Of a stretch of 64,000 bases of DNA, positions 26,533-35,464 are shown piece by piece; within the stretch, counting starts at the first letter, position 1, and each line of letters opens with the position of its first letter. Under the pieces are notes generated by a model. The model worked only from the letters and a program-made list of their open reading frames with translations. It did no database searches and was not told the DNA's origin. The translations under genes and the position numbers were made by a program. The stretch is from the NCBI GenBank assembly GCA_002869535.1, contig PKUK01000009.1:62001-126000 (forward strand), in the 5' to 3' direction. The DNA is from Arcobacter sp. GTDB taxonomy: Bacteria > Campylobacterota > Campylobacteria > Campylobacterales > Arcobacteraceae.

Positions 26533-26932
26533 ATTTATTTCCTTTTTTTAAGTTTTAAGTAATGTAAGTATAATACAATATTCTAAAATAAAACATCAAC
26601 TATTTTGTTTAATTTTATATTTAAGAAAAATTTTACTTTAGGATAAAAATTATCCTTAAAGTCATATATTATGAATATTTTCTCTCTTATATATAAAGAG
26701 TATTAAAATGTGTGTAAAAAAGATATCTCTATTACTCTGCTTAAAAATAAAATTTATTTTAAAATATTTATAAAAAACTACACTTTAGTGGCTACTTTAC
26801 ACATGAAGAAAAAAAAATTCTAAAAAATAGCTAAATTTCTTCAAATATAATTGCTTTTTGTTTAATAAATTTTAAAGATATATTTATATTTGATGTGATA
26901 AAGTTATTCAAAAGTATAACAAAGGAGTTAGA
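26533..26932. other. 400-bp intergenic region, no gene seen
   Basis: Very AT-rich spacer between divergent peroxiredoxin and ferredoxin genes, presumably holding both promoters. I see no clear dyad, RNA gene or convincing small ORF. A 21-codon ORF at 26708 lacks a good ribosome binding site. Confidence 0.5.
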
Positions 26933-27193
26933 ATGGCAGTAGTAATTACTGATACATGTATCAGCTGTGATGCCTGTTTAGATGAGTGTCCAGTTGAAGC
27001 AATTGTGGATAATGACGAAAATCCTACAGGTGAAGATATTTATTATGTATATGAAGACAAATGTGTTGAATGTATAGGTCACCATGACGAACCAGCTTGT
27101 GCTGAAGCTTGTCCTACTGAAGGATGTATTGTATGGGGAGAAAATCCTGATACAGAAGGTAAAGTAGCCGGAGAGCCTTGCGTAGAAGACTAA
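26933..27193 (+). CDS. 2[4Fe-4S] ferredoxin
   Basis: An 86-aa cytosolic electron carrier. The first cluster motif is C9-x2-C12-x2-C15-x3-C19 (CISCDACLDECP). The second is C44-x2-C47-x8-C56-x3-C60, with the long 8-residue insert GHHDEPA typical of the YfhL/Alvin-type ferredoxins, in which the two clusters have unusually low potentials. It ends in a short acidic tail. A strong AAAGGAG lies upstream and an intrinsic terminator follows. Confidence 0.93.
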   Translation: MAVVITDTCISCDACLDECPVEAIVDNDENPTGEDIYYVYEDKCVECIGHHDEPACAEACPTEGCIVWGENPDTEGKVAGEPCVED

Positions 27194-27220
27194 TATTATA
27201 ATATTTTTAATATAGTAGAA

Positions 27221-27257
27221 AAGGTAAGTAGTTTTAAACTACTTGCCTTTTTTTATT
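27221..27257 (+). terminator. Intrinsic terminator after ferredoxin
   Basis: Stem AAGGTAAGTAGTTT/AAACTACTTGCCTT with a single G-T wobble, followed by a seven-base T-run. It separates ferredoxin from ndk. Confidence 0.88.
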
Positions 27258-27305
27258 TTTTTAGATATAATCCGCGACTTGAAATTTAAAATAGGAAAAT
27301 ATCAT

Positions 27306-27719
27306 ATGGAACAAACGTTATCTATCATCAAACCTGATGCTGTTGCTAAAAATGTTGTAGGGAAAATCTTAGACAGATTTGAATCTGCTGGACTAAGAAT
27401 TGCTGCTACTAGAAAAATGCAACTAAGCAAAGCTGACGCTGAAGCTTTTTATGCTGTACATGCCCAAAGACCATTTTTTGGTGAACTAGTAGAATTTATG
27501 ATTTCTGGACCTGTTGTAGTTTCAGTTTTAGAAGGTGACAATGCAATGTCAATCAACAGAGATTTAATGGGTGCTACTAATCCTAAAGAAGCTGCTGCTG
27601 GTACAATTAGAGCTGATTTTGCTGATTCAATTGATGCAAATGCAGTTCATGGTTCTGATTCTTTAGAGAATGCAGCTAATGAAATTAAATTTTTCTTTTC
27701 AGATAGAGAAATCTGTTAA
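27306..27719 (+). CDS. ndk: Nucleoside-diphosphate kinase
   Basis: Transfers the gamma phosphate between NTPs and NDPs. I chose ATG 27306 ([16 protein letters not shown]) because it gives exactly the usual 137 aa and has AGGAAAA upstream; an in-frame TTG-type extension to 27243 would run into the terminator. The catalytic His is in [12 protein letters not shown] near residue 118, and the C-terminus FFFSDREIC is typical. Confidence 0.96.
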   Translation: MEQTLSIIKPDAVAKNVVGKILDRFESAGLRIAATRKMQLSKADAEAFYAVHAQRPFFGELVEFMISGPVVVSVLEGDNAMSINRDLMGATNPKEAAAGTIRADFADSIDANAVHGSDSLENAANEIKFFFSDREIC

Positions 27720-27728
27720 TAATTATTT

Positions 27729-28109
27729 ATGCAAATAGAATTTAGAAAAGTCCCTTTTACTGCAAAAGAGTTCTCAGTTGAACTTGCTTCAGTTAAATTA
27801 GAGGGTACTTTTTGTAAAATATCGCCTACGTTAGCTAAAGTTGAAGCAGCTTTAGTAGGTTCTGCATCTGTAGATTGTTGTAGATGCGGGGTTGAATACA
27901 CTATTGAACTTAATGAAAATTTATAATTTTTATTATCTGATAGAGTGTATAAAGATGAATCTGAGTTGGAAAACTTAGTAATTGAAATAGAAAACGATAT
28001 GATTGACTTTGATGAAATAATCTAAAGTGAAATTTCATCTATAAGAAGTGACTATCACATTTGTACTCTTTGTTTAGAAAATAAAGATAGTATAGAAAAA
28101 GAATATTAA
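27729..28109 (+). pseudogene. DUF177/YceD protein with two in-frame TAA stops
   Basis: The first 65 codons encode the N-terminus of a DUF177 (YceD) protein with the paired cysteines CCRCGVEYTIEL. TAA stops occur at 27924-27926 and 28023-28025. The same frame continues sensibly through LLSDRVYKDESELENLVIEIE and SDYHICTLCLENKDS to a third TAA at 28107-28109, which sits just before the rpmF ribosome binding site. The roughly 126-codon total is the normal family length. yceD-rpmF-plsX-fabH is the conserved order, and YceD is linked to 23S rRNA maturation in other bacteria. Two nonsense changes with no frameshift suggest recent inactivation or sequence error. Confidence 0.8.
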
Positions 28110-28121
28110 AAGGAGAATAAC

Positions 28122-28274
28122 ATGGCAGTACCAAAGAGAAGAGTATCACACTCAAGAGCAGCTAAAAGAAGAACTCACTATAAAATTACATTAAAAAGAC
28201 CTGTAAAAGATAGTGACGGAACTTGGAAGATGCCTCATACAGTTAACCCAAACACTGGCGAATATAAAAACTAA
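28122..28274 (+). CDS. rpmF: 50S ribosomal protein L32
   Basis: A 50-aa ribosomal protein beginning [20 protein letters not shown], a canonical L32 start, and ending [16 protein letters not shown] lies upstream. The stop shares one base with the plsX start (TAATG), so the two are translationally coupled. The cysteine pairs of zinc-binding L32 versions are absent, so this is the zinc-independent type. Confidence 0.95.
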   Translation: MAVPKRRVSHSRAAKRRTHYKITLKRPVKDSDGTWKMPHTVNPNTGEYKN

Positions 28275-29275
28275 TGCTTAAAATAGCAATTGATGCGATG
28301 GGCGGGTATTTCGGTCCCGAGCCTATCATTGATGGCCTTATAGCTGCACTACGAATTAACACAGCATTTTCTGCAATTGCTGTAGGTAAAAAAGACGAAC
28401 TACTTAAACTTATTCCAAATGAATACTTAAAAAGAATAGAAATCCATGATTGTAATGATGTAATATCAATGCAAGATCATGCAACAGATGCACTTAAAAG
28501 AAAAGACAGCTCAATTTACCAAGCTATTGAATTAGTAAAAACCGGTCTTGCAGATGCTGTTGTTTCAGCGGGTCACTCTGGGGCTTCTATGTCTTTAGCA
28601 ACATTAAGAATTGGAAGAATTAAAGGTGTTACAAGACCTGCAATAGCTACACTTATGCCAACAAGTGAAAACCAAAATACTTTGGTTTTAGATGTTGGTG
28701 CAAATGTTGATTGTGATGAAAAAAATCTTTTTGAATTTGCAGTTATGGGACAAATCTATGCTCAAGATGTTTTGAAACTTGATGAACCAATTATTGGATT
28801 ACTAAGTAATGGGGAAGAAGAATCAAAAGGTAACGAAGTTACAAGAGCAGCTTATGAATTACTAACTAATTCACAAATAAAAAACTTTGCTGGAAATGTT
28901 GAAGGTAGTGATATCTTCAAAGGAACAGTTGATGTTGTAGTTTGTGATGGATTTATTGGAAATATATTATTAAAAACTGCCGAAGGTGTAGCAGACACAA
29001 TTGGTCAAATATTGAAAAAAAATCTAAAAAGATCTCTAATCTCTATTGCAGGTGCTGTATTGATGAGAAAAGTTTTTAAATCTTTAAAAGTTAGAGTTGA
29101 TTATGCAGAGTATGGTGGAGCTCCTTTATTAGGTGTTAAAGCTCCAGTTATTATAGCCCATGGAAAATCAAATCCTAAAGCTATTAAAAATGCAATAAAT
29201 CAAGCTATAAGTGCAGCAAGTTCTAGACTAGAACAAGATATAGAAGATAAACTTGCAAAATATAGAAATTTTTAA
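28274..29275 (+). CDS. plsX: Phosphate acyltransferase PlsX
   Basis: Makes acyl-phosphate from acyl-ACP, the first step of phospholipid synthesis by the PlsX/PlsY route (peripheral membrane). It has 333 aa. The N-terminal [18 protein letters not shown], then [15 protein letters not shown] and [17 protein letters not shown], are family motifs. Near the C-terminus [21 protein letters not shown] is diagnostic. It is coupled to rpmF and followed after 9 bases by fabH. Confidence 0.96.
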   Translation: MLKIAIDAMGGYFGPEPIIDGLIAALRINTAFSAIAVGKKDELLKLIPNEYLKRIEIHDCNDVISMQDHATDALKRKDSSIYQAIELVKTGLADAVVSAGHSGASMSLATLRIGRIKGVTRPAIATLMPTSENQNTLVLDVGANVDCDEKNLFEFAVMGQIYAQDVLKLDEPIIGLLSNGEEESKGNEVTRAAYELLTNSQIKNFAGNVEGSDIFKGTVDVVVCDGFIGNILLKTAEGVADTIGQILKKNLKRSLISIAGAVLMRKVFKSLKVRVDYAEYGGAPLLGVKAPVIIAHGKSNPKAIKNAINQAISAASSRLEQDIEDKLAKYRNF

Positions 29276-29284
29276 GGACTAAGA

Positions 29285-30283
29285 ATGGCTTACGCAGCTT
29301 TTAGATCAATTGGTGCTTACATACCAGAAAAAATCATGACAAATGCAGATTTTGAAAAAATCATGGATACGTCAGATGAATGGATAACAAAAAGAACTGG
29401 TATCAAAGAAAGAAGAATAGCAGCTGAAGATGAATATCCATCTGATATGGGAGCTAAAGCTGCCACTCTTGCTATTCAAAGAGCAGGAATAGAAGTAAGC
29501 GATGTGGATTTAATCGTATTTGCAACTGTTACTCCTGATTATCTTTGTATGCCTTCTACTGCTTGTGTAACAGCATCAAAATTAGGTCTAAGAGATGTAC
29601 AAGCTTTCGATATAAGTGCAGCTTGTACTGGATTTGTATATGCTTTATCTGTTGCTAAAGCTTTTATTGAATCTGGAATGAAAAAAAATGTACTTATAAT
29701 CGGTGCTGAAAAATATACTTCTATTTTAAATTATGAAGATAGAGGAACTGCTTTTATTTTTGGAGATGGTGCAGGAGCAGCTATTATATCTGCAACTGAA
29801 AACAAAGATGAAGCAATAGTAGATGTAAAATGTTCTAGTGATGGGGATTATGACCATCTAATTATGACTCCTGGTGGAGGAAGTAAAAATCCATGTTCAC
29901 CAGAAGTTTTGGAGCAAAAACTAGCTTGTATCCAAATGAAAGGGAATGAGACTTTCAAACTAGCTGTTAAAACGCTAACTTCTGATGTACAAGTTATGTT
30001 AGAAAAACATAATTTAAAACCAGAAGATATTAAACACTTTATTCCTCACCAAGCAAACTTTAGAATAATCAAAGCTGTTGGTGAAGCTCTAAAATTAACT
30101 GAAGAACAAACTGTTGTAACTGTTGATAAATACGGAAACACATCAGCTGCTTCAATTCCTATGGCTATGAACTACGCATATGAACAAGGAAGAATCAAAG
30201 CTGGTGAGAATGTACTTTTTGATGCATTTGGAGCTGGCCTTACATGGGGAAGCGCTCTGTTCCCATTTTCACCAAACAAATAA
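29285..30283 (+). CDS. fabH: 3-oxoacyl-ACP synthase III
   Basis: Condenses acetyl-CoA with malonyl-ACP to start fatty acid elongation. It has 332 aa. The Cys-His-Asn triad is in SAACTGFVYAL (Cys114), HFIPHQANFRI and KYGNTSAASIP. WITKRTGIKERR at 33-44 is the CoA-binding region. It is the last gene of the yceD-rpmF-plsX-fabH cluster and meets a convergent sensor kinase gene after 10 bases. Confidence 0.97.
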   Translation: MAYAAFRSIGAYIPEKIMTNADFEKIMDTSDEWITKRTGIKERRIAAEDEYPSDMGAKAATLAIQRAGIEVSDVDLIVFATVTPDYLCMPSTACVTASKLGLRDVQAFDISAACTGFVYALSVAKAFIESGMKKNVLIIGAEKYTSILNYEDRGTAFIFGDGAGAAIISATENKDEAIVDVKCSSDGDYDHLIMTPGGGSKNPCSPEVLEQKLACIQMKGNETFKLAVKTLTSDVQVMLEKHNLKPEDIKHFIPHQANFRIIKAVGEALKLTEEQTVVTVDKYGNTSAASIPMAMNYAYEQGRIKAGENVLFDAFGAGLTWGSALFPFSPNK

Positions 30284-30293
30284 AACTCTACAA

Positions 30294-32567
30294 TTAAGAT
30301 AGAGATATCTTGATTGTAAATTTTGCACCCATATAATCTTCACCTTCATAATTATAACTATAATTTTCAACTACTATTTTTCCATTTAACTGTTTTTCTA
30401 TTATCTCTTGACTCATATACAGACCTATTCCTGTACCTTGAGACTTATATTTTGTAGTAAAATAGGGTTCAAATATTCTATTTATTATCTTCTCATCTAT
30501 TCCATTTCCATTGTCATAGATTTCTATAACTAAATCTTTACTCTTTTTAAAACTATTTATAAAGATATATTTCTTCTGTTTATTTTGTTCTGCTAATACA
30601 TCTCTGGAGTTATTTAAAATATTGATTAATACTTGAATTAAGCCATTTTTAGATGTCTTAAAACTTATATCTTCTATATTCTTGATAATAGATATACCTT
30701 TTGATACATATTGTGTATGAACTAAATTAAAAGTACTCTCAATAATATCTTCAATACTTACCATAGTAAAATTTTGTTGTGCTGGATTGAAGAAGTTTCT
30801 AAAGTCATCAATTGTTTGAGATAGATATTGAGTCGAATTATTTATATTATCCATTGTGTTAAGTAAATCTTCATCACTTAACTCTCCCATCTCTTTTTTT
30901 AGTTTAATACCTGTTGATGCTGTAGATATTACAGAAAGAGGTTGTCTCCATTGATGGGCGATATTCCCTATCATTTCACCCATTGCAGCCATTTTACTTT
31001 GATACTGTATTAGTTTTTCTTTTTCTTGTTTATCTATTTCAAACTGCATTCTTTCTGTAATATTTTGAATAGTACCTAGAATTTTCTTTGTTGAGGAATC
31101 ATATAAACCTTTGCATTCAACCCAAACAATTGAGCCATCTGGCTTGATAATTCTATAAGTACATCTATGTTCTTTATGCTCTTTAATTGCAGTATAAATG
31201 GAACTTTCAAAACACTTCCAATCATCTTTATGCATAATTGTTTTTAAAAACTCTGGACCTACTTTTTTAGGTACTTTTTCTATACCAAAGATTTTTATTA
31301 TGGAATCAGACCAAATAGCAGTCATACTATTCGTATCCATTTCCCAATTCCCAAAACCTCCTATTTCATGAGCTTTTAAAAGTAAATTTTGCTTTTCTTC
31401 AAGATTACGCGTATAATTTAAAAAACTTTTTTCTATATATTTTGATATAAAAGAAGAGAATATTAGAATAAAAAAGACAAAAGTAAAGCCTAATAAAAAT
31501 ATACTATTTAAATAATTTTTATATTTCTCTTCCAAATAGTTTTGTTTATCTTCTATAGTACTCTTTATAGAACTTAATTCAAATCCAGTTCCTAATACCC
31601 AATCCCAATTTTCAAAATATAAAAGATAAGATATTTTTTTGATAGGATCCACATATTCATCAACTTTTAAGCCATACTCTACATAAAATCCATCTGTTTT
31701 GTTTTTTTTCTTTATTAGGTCATCAATACTATTTTCCCAAAAATCACCATCTGTATTTTCCTGAATATTTTTATATAAAATACTTTTATATTTATTAACT
31801 ATTAAATTTCTGTATTCATCTATTACAAAGATATATCTATTATCTTTATATCTTAGTTTTGAAATATAGTTTGCAACCTCTTCTTTTAAACTATATTCAT
31901 AATCTTTATAATAAAAACCTGTTCCTATATAAATACCATAGGGTTCAAACTTTTTGAAGTATCCTATTTTTAAGCGTTCATTTCCCTCTTTTTTTAAAGG
32001 ATCTTTCCAATACCAATCATAATAAACTTCATTATTGTTTTTTAACAGCTTCTTCATATCTTGAAATATAAAAGTACCTTTTGCATCTTGATGATTCCAA
32101 AAACTCATTCCATTAAACTTTGGAAAAGCAGAGTTTAGTATTGTATTTGCATCCATCGTATAAACAAAGAAATAACCTTTGCCATTACTAAACCGTATAT
32201 CTTTTAGTGCATATTTAATCTGCTCAATAATCTCTTTTTTTGTTTTTTTATCTTTATTATTTTCATAAATTTAATTTAGTATTGAATATGCATTATTTAC
32301 TCTATTTCTTAAATCAATTTGCAAATTCTCTTTTGTTTTTTTCTCTTTATTATCTATATATTTATAAACTCTATTTAAATCTGCTTTTATTACCTCTTTT
32401 TGGTCGATTATATACTGATTTTCTATATACTCTTTTTCTGATTGAATATTATTTTTATGTTCATATGTAACTAAAATAGATGCTAATATTGTAATAAAGA
32501 TAATAAAAATAGGTAGAGAGTATCTAATAATTAATACTAGTCTCTTCTCTTCTTTGCTTATATCCAA
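30294..32567 (-). pseudogene. Cache-sensor histidine kinase with in-frame TAA
   Basis: Reading from TTG 32567 (AAAGG seven bases upstream): a membrane helix (IIRYSLPIFIIFITILASILV), then the start of a periplasmic Cache domain. TAA at 32271-32273 follows NNAYSILN. The same frame continues with IYENNKDKKTKKEIIEQ and YFFVYTMDANTILN, completing the Cache domain. A second membrane helix, a PAS domain (WVECKGLYDSSTKKILGTIQ), the H-box GNIAHQWRQPLSV (about reconstructed residue 538) and an ATPase domain with DNGNGIDEKII and GTGIGLYMS follow. The joined protein is about 757 residues. As it stands, only an internal ATG such as 32156 could yield a kinase with a broken sensor. It closely resembles the intact kinase at 44992. 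Confidence 0.8.
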
Positions 32568-32577
32568 GTTTTACCTT

Positions 32578-33021
32578 TTATTGAAATTTTTGATTGTTAG
32601 GGTTATTTTTAAATACATTTATAGATTTATGTAATGATGCTTTTGAACTATCGTTAAACTTCTCTACAGTTGCAACTGGATTAATCAATAAAATAGAATC
32701 TTCTATTACTATTTGAAAAATTGATTCCAAAGGAATAGTAACAGTTGAACCAAAATTTTCTGTTCCAAAACCAGCTTCAAAAGAGATAACTTTTTCATCT
32801 ATTTTTATAGTTGAATATGTATAATTACTCAAAACAAAAAGTGAAAACTTTGATAACTTCTTTTCTATGCTTGTAGGTAAAGTAGGCGAGAAAGTTGCCC
32901 CTTCTACATTTACAGTAATTGCAAACTCACTATCTTTTTCTAACATAAAATTTATCATTTCATAAATCTGTTTAATCATTATATTTTTAAAATCATTATT
33001 CTCAATTATGTCACTTATCAT
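32578..33021 (-). CDS. SspB-like protein (possible ClpXP adaptor fold)
   Basis: A 147-aa soluble protein. The core SFEAGFGTENFGSTVTIPLE followed by SIFQIVIEDSILLINP has the alternating beta pattern of SspB, the adaptor that hands ssrA-tagged proteins to ClpXP. The start has the helical KQIYEMINFMLEKDSEFAITVNVEG expected before it. A charged, Asn-rich tail ends the protein, as in SspB where the tail contacts ClpX. I recognise this by pattern only. It is 10 bases upstream of the interrupted kinase and may share its transcript. Confidence 0.5.
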   Translation of the reverse strand: MISDIIENNDFKNIMIKQIYEMINFMLEKDSEFAITVNVEGATFSPTLPTSIEKKLSKFSLFVLSNYTYSTIKIDEKVISFEAGFGTENFGSTVTIPLESIFQIVIEDSILLINPVATVEKFNDSSKASLHKSINVFKNNPNNQKFQ

Positions 33022-33064
33022 ATTTAATCCCTTTTTTTAAAAATCCATGTTATTATATTTTTCC

Positions 33065-33703
33065 ATGAAAAATTTTATAACTATTCTACTGCTTTCAACA
33101 TTAATTTATGGCAAAAGTATTGAGTTTACTAGAGCTGACATAGAAAAAATTAAAGCTAGTCCAAATAAAAATGCAATCATTATTAGAATCAAAAACTATC
33201 AAAAATTAAAAAAGAAAATTAAAAATTATTCTGTGATTAGAAAACTCTCACATATAAATAGTTTTTTTAATAATATACTTCCCCAGCAAGACCAACAAAA
33301 ATATGGTATAAGCGATCATTGGAGTACAAGAAAAGAGTTTATTATTGAAGGAAGAGGTGATTGTGAAGATTATACCATTGCCAAATATTTTTCACTTATT
33401 GAAAATGGATTTTCAAAAGACAATCTTTTTTTAGCTGTTGTAAAAGTTGAGGGAAGAGATACAGAGCACATGGTTTTGTTTTATTTTAAATCAAGAGATG
33501 AAATACCATATGTTCTAGATAATCTTAGCTTTAAAGTTATCCCCTTAAACAAAAGACCAAAACTCAATGTAAGGTTTATATTTAATGAAGAAGAATCTTT
33601 TTTAATGAATGGTTATAAAATAGGTAAAAAAGTAAATGTAAATTGGGGAGAGGATGACAAATGGCAGAATTTACTAAAAAGAGTTTATATAAATAAGGAG
33701 TAA
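33065..33703 (+). CDS. LapG-like transglutaminase-fold cysteine peptidase
   Basis: Exported bacterial-transglutaminase-like cysteine proteinase (BTLCP family), about 212 aa from ATG 33065; ATG 33047 adds six residues. Signal peptide MKNFITILLLSTLIYGKS. The catalytic Cys is in GRGDCEDYTIAKYFSL, the His in GRDTEHMVLFYF and the Asp in YVLDNLSFKV, all in family order. LapG members cut large surface adhesins in the periplasm under control of LapD. Neither LapD nor an adhesin is nearby. Neither start has a clear ribosome binding site. Confidence 0.82.
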   Translation: MKNFITILLLSTLIYGKSIEFTRADIEKIKASPNKNAIIIRIKNYQKLKKKIKNYSVIRKLSHINSFFNNILPQQDQQKYGISDHWSTRKEFIIEGRGDCEDYTIAKYFSLIENGFSKDNLFLAVVKVEGRDTEHMVLFYFKSRDEIPYVLDNLSFKVIPLNKRPKLNVRFIFNEEESFLMNGYKIGKKVNVNWGEDDKWQNLLKRVYINKE

Positions 33704-33717
33704 AATTACTCCATTAT

Positions 33718-34755
33718 TTACTTACTTTTCTTTTTTGGAACAAACACTTGGGCTACTTCTTTTGCATACTGTAATTCTGTTGTTATTCCCACACAAGAAC
33801 AGTTTATCTCTGATAAAACATATTTATCACTGCCATCTTCATTATAATCCAAAATATAATCCATAGTCCATAGAAGTGGATAATTTTGACCATTTAGATA
33901 GGGTTTTAAATCTTTTAGTCCATTCATTGTTAGCTCAACTACATCTTTCCATTTAGGCTCACTTGGTGATTCATAATTATATTTTGCCCCTGAGAAAAGT
34001 GTCGCAGAGAACTGTCCCTCTTGAGGTTTTTTATGAACAACAGAAATTGCTTTATCGTTTACAAGTAAAACTCTAATCTCACCTTCTGCAATTCTTTCTA
34101 AATATCTACATCCCACAAATCCTGTTTTTCCAGTAAAATATGCAGCATATTCTGATATGGTATCTTCAAAATTTGGTTCAAATTTATGTAAAAATTCATT
34201 TATGTCATCGTAATAAAACTTTTGATTATTTACAGCTTCCACAGAAAATATTGAACCATCTTCTTTTTTTGATACTAAATAAACACCCTCACCTGTTGAG
34301 CCATAATTTGTTTTTAAAACTCTAATGCCATGTTTATCTAAATCAGCTGGAAATCTTGTAGCAAAATCAGTAAAAGTGTGATAAAAATAGCTCTCATCAT
34401 CTCCCAACTTGGTCCCTTTTAGTTTGGCTAGGATATCTTTAAAATCAAGGTTAATCATAACATCTGGATGAGTATGCACTACTATTCCAGCATTTCCAAG
34501 TGCTTTTAAAAATTGGAAATATTCATCCGCTTCTTTTAGGTTTCCTGGATTGATTCTACTTATAATCGAAACTGCTTTTTCTTTTAAATAATCCAATAAA
34601 TCATATTTTCTATTTGGTCTATAAAAAACTATTTCTGTTTTATAATTAGTTAGCTCTTCTATAGCATCCAAGATTGGTTTTGTATCAGGTCTAAAACCAT
34701 CAAAGCCTTTATCACTTCCCTTTGCATATTCAATTATGAATATTGTATTTCTCAT
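33718..34755 (-). CDS. Cj0069-family ATP-grasp-like protein
   Basis: A 345-aa cytosolic protein of the Campylobacterota family named after Cj0069. It starts MRNTIFIIEYAKGSDKGFDG, with AAGGAG eight bases upstream; a GTG at 34776 would add seven residues without support. The layout resembles ATP-grasp ligases: an N-terminal alpha/beta domain, VLKTNYGSTGEGVYLV as the ATP-grasp lid, and CRYLERIAEGEIRVLLVND with late YVLSEINCSCVGIT as metal-ligand segments. That suggests ATP-dependent ligation of a carboxylate to an amine. The substrate is unknown. Confidence 0.7.
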   Translation of the reverse strand: MRNTIFIIEYAKGSDKGFDGFRPDTKPILDAIEELTNYKTEIVFYRPNRKYDLLDYLKEKAVSIISRINPGNLKEADEYFQFLKALGNAGIVVHTHPDVMINLDFKDILAKLKGTKLGDDESYFYHTFTDFATRFPADLDKHGIRVLKTNYGSTGEGVYLVSKKEDGSIFSVEAVNNQKFYYDDINEFLHKFEPNFEDTISEYAAYFTGKTGFVGCRYLERIAEGEIRVLLVNDKAISVVHKKPQEGQFSATLFSGAKYNYESPSEPKWKDVVELTMNGLKDLKPYLNGQNYPLLWTMDYILDYNEDGSDKYVLSEINCSCVGITTELQYAKEVAQVFVPKKKSK

Positions 34756-34812
34756 TTTTTCTCCTTTTGTAGTCACACAAAAGGATTTTATATTAGAAAA
34801 AAAACTTTTTGA

Positions 34813-35373
34813 TTACAATAGGATGTGCTTATGTAAAATATCAAAATCAATCATGGCATTCATAAGGGCAATTTTTTTTGCAGATTTTAAGTCAGCAACA
34901 CTTAGGTTTTTTTCAATTATATTTTGAAGTTTCAAATGTCTTTGTCTTGAAGTCCCATTTAATAAGGGTTTTTTAGGAGTATACCAATTGGTACCATCAT
35001 ATATTGCTATATTTGCAATAGATGTATCACTAACTAATCCATTCTTTATAATTATGATTTCATCGGCTTTTTGTTTTTTTTCGTAGAGTCTATCTAACTC
35101 TTCTCTATTTAAATATTTTTTTGAATACTCTATTTTATCATCATATATAATTTTGAAACTTTTTATCTCTTTCTTTTTATACTCAGTATATGATACATCC
35201 AATATCTCATCATCATTATATATAACTTTACACTTTAAAAGTTTGCTATTGATTGGGTAAATGTACTCATTTAAATCAATATTTTTGCCAATAGTTGCTG
35301 CAACTCTTGAGTTATGAAAATCTAAGTTAAAAATCTCTTTGTCATCACACTTAATAGTTTCAAAGTATTTCAT
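34813..35373 (-). CDS. Class IV aminotransferase-fold protein (PabC-like)
   Basis: A short (186 aa) member of the branched-chain aminotransferase/4-amino-4-deoxychorismate lyase fold. MKYFETIKCDD at the start, DDKIEYSKKYLNREELDRL in the middle (the Lys of SKKY being the likely PLP lysine), IIIIKNGLVSDTSIANIAI and KPLLNGTSRQRHL are the family landmarks. It probably makes 4-aminobenzoate for folate with PabB, encoded at 38282-39238. The two are separated by an oppositely oriented kinase/regulator pair. Confidence 0.75.
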   Translation of the reverse strand: MKYFETIKCDDKEIFNLDFHNSRVAATIGKNIDLNEYIYPINSKLLKCKVIYNDDEILDVSYTEYKKKEIKSFKIIYDDKIEYSKKYLNREELDRLYEKKQKADEIIIIKNGLVSDTSIANIAIYDGTNWYTPKKPLLNGTSRQRHLKLQNIIEKNLSVADLKSAKKIALMNAMIDFDILHKHILL

Positions 35374-35464
35374 TTATCTCACCTAAAATTTTTTAATATG
35401 ATATCAAAAAAAGTGTTTTTACTCTCTTTTTTGATAAAATGAGAGAAATATTATTAGGTTATAT

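Noticed and set aside
26708-26773. 21-aa ORF upstream of the ferredoxin gene
   Set aside because: No convincing ribosome binding site in a very AT-rich spacer; likely chance.
27243-27305. N-terminal extension of ndk
   Set aside because: It would run through the terminator hairpin, and ATG 27306 gives the exact family length of 137 aa.
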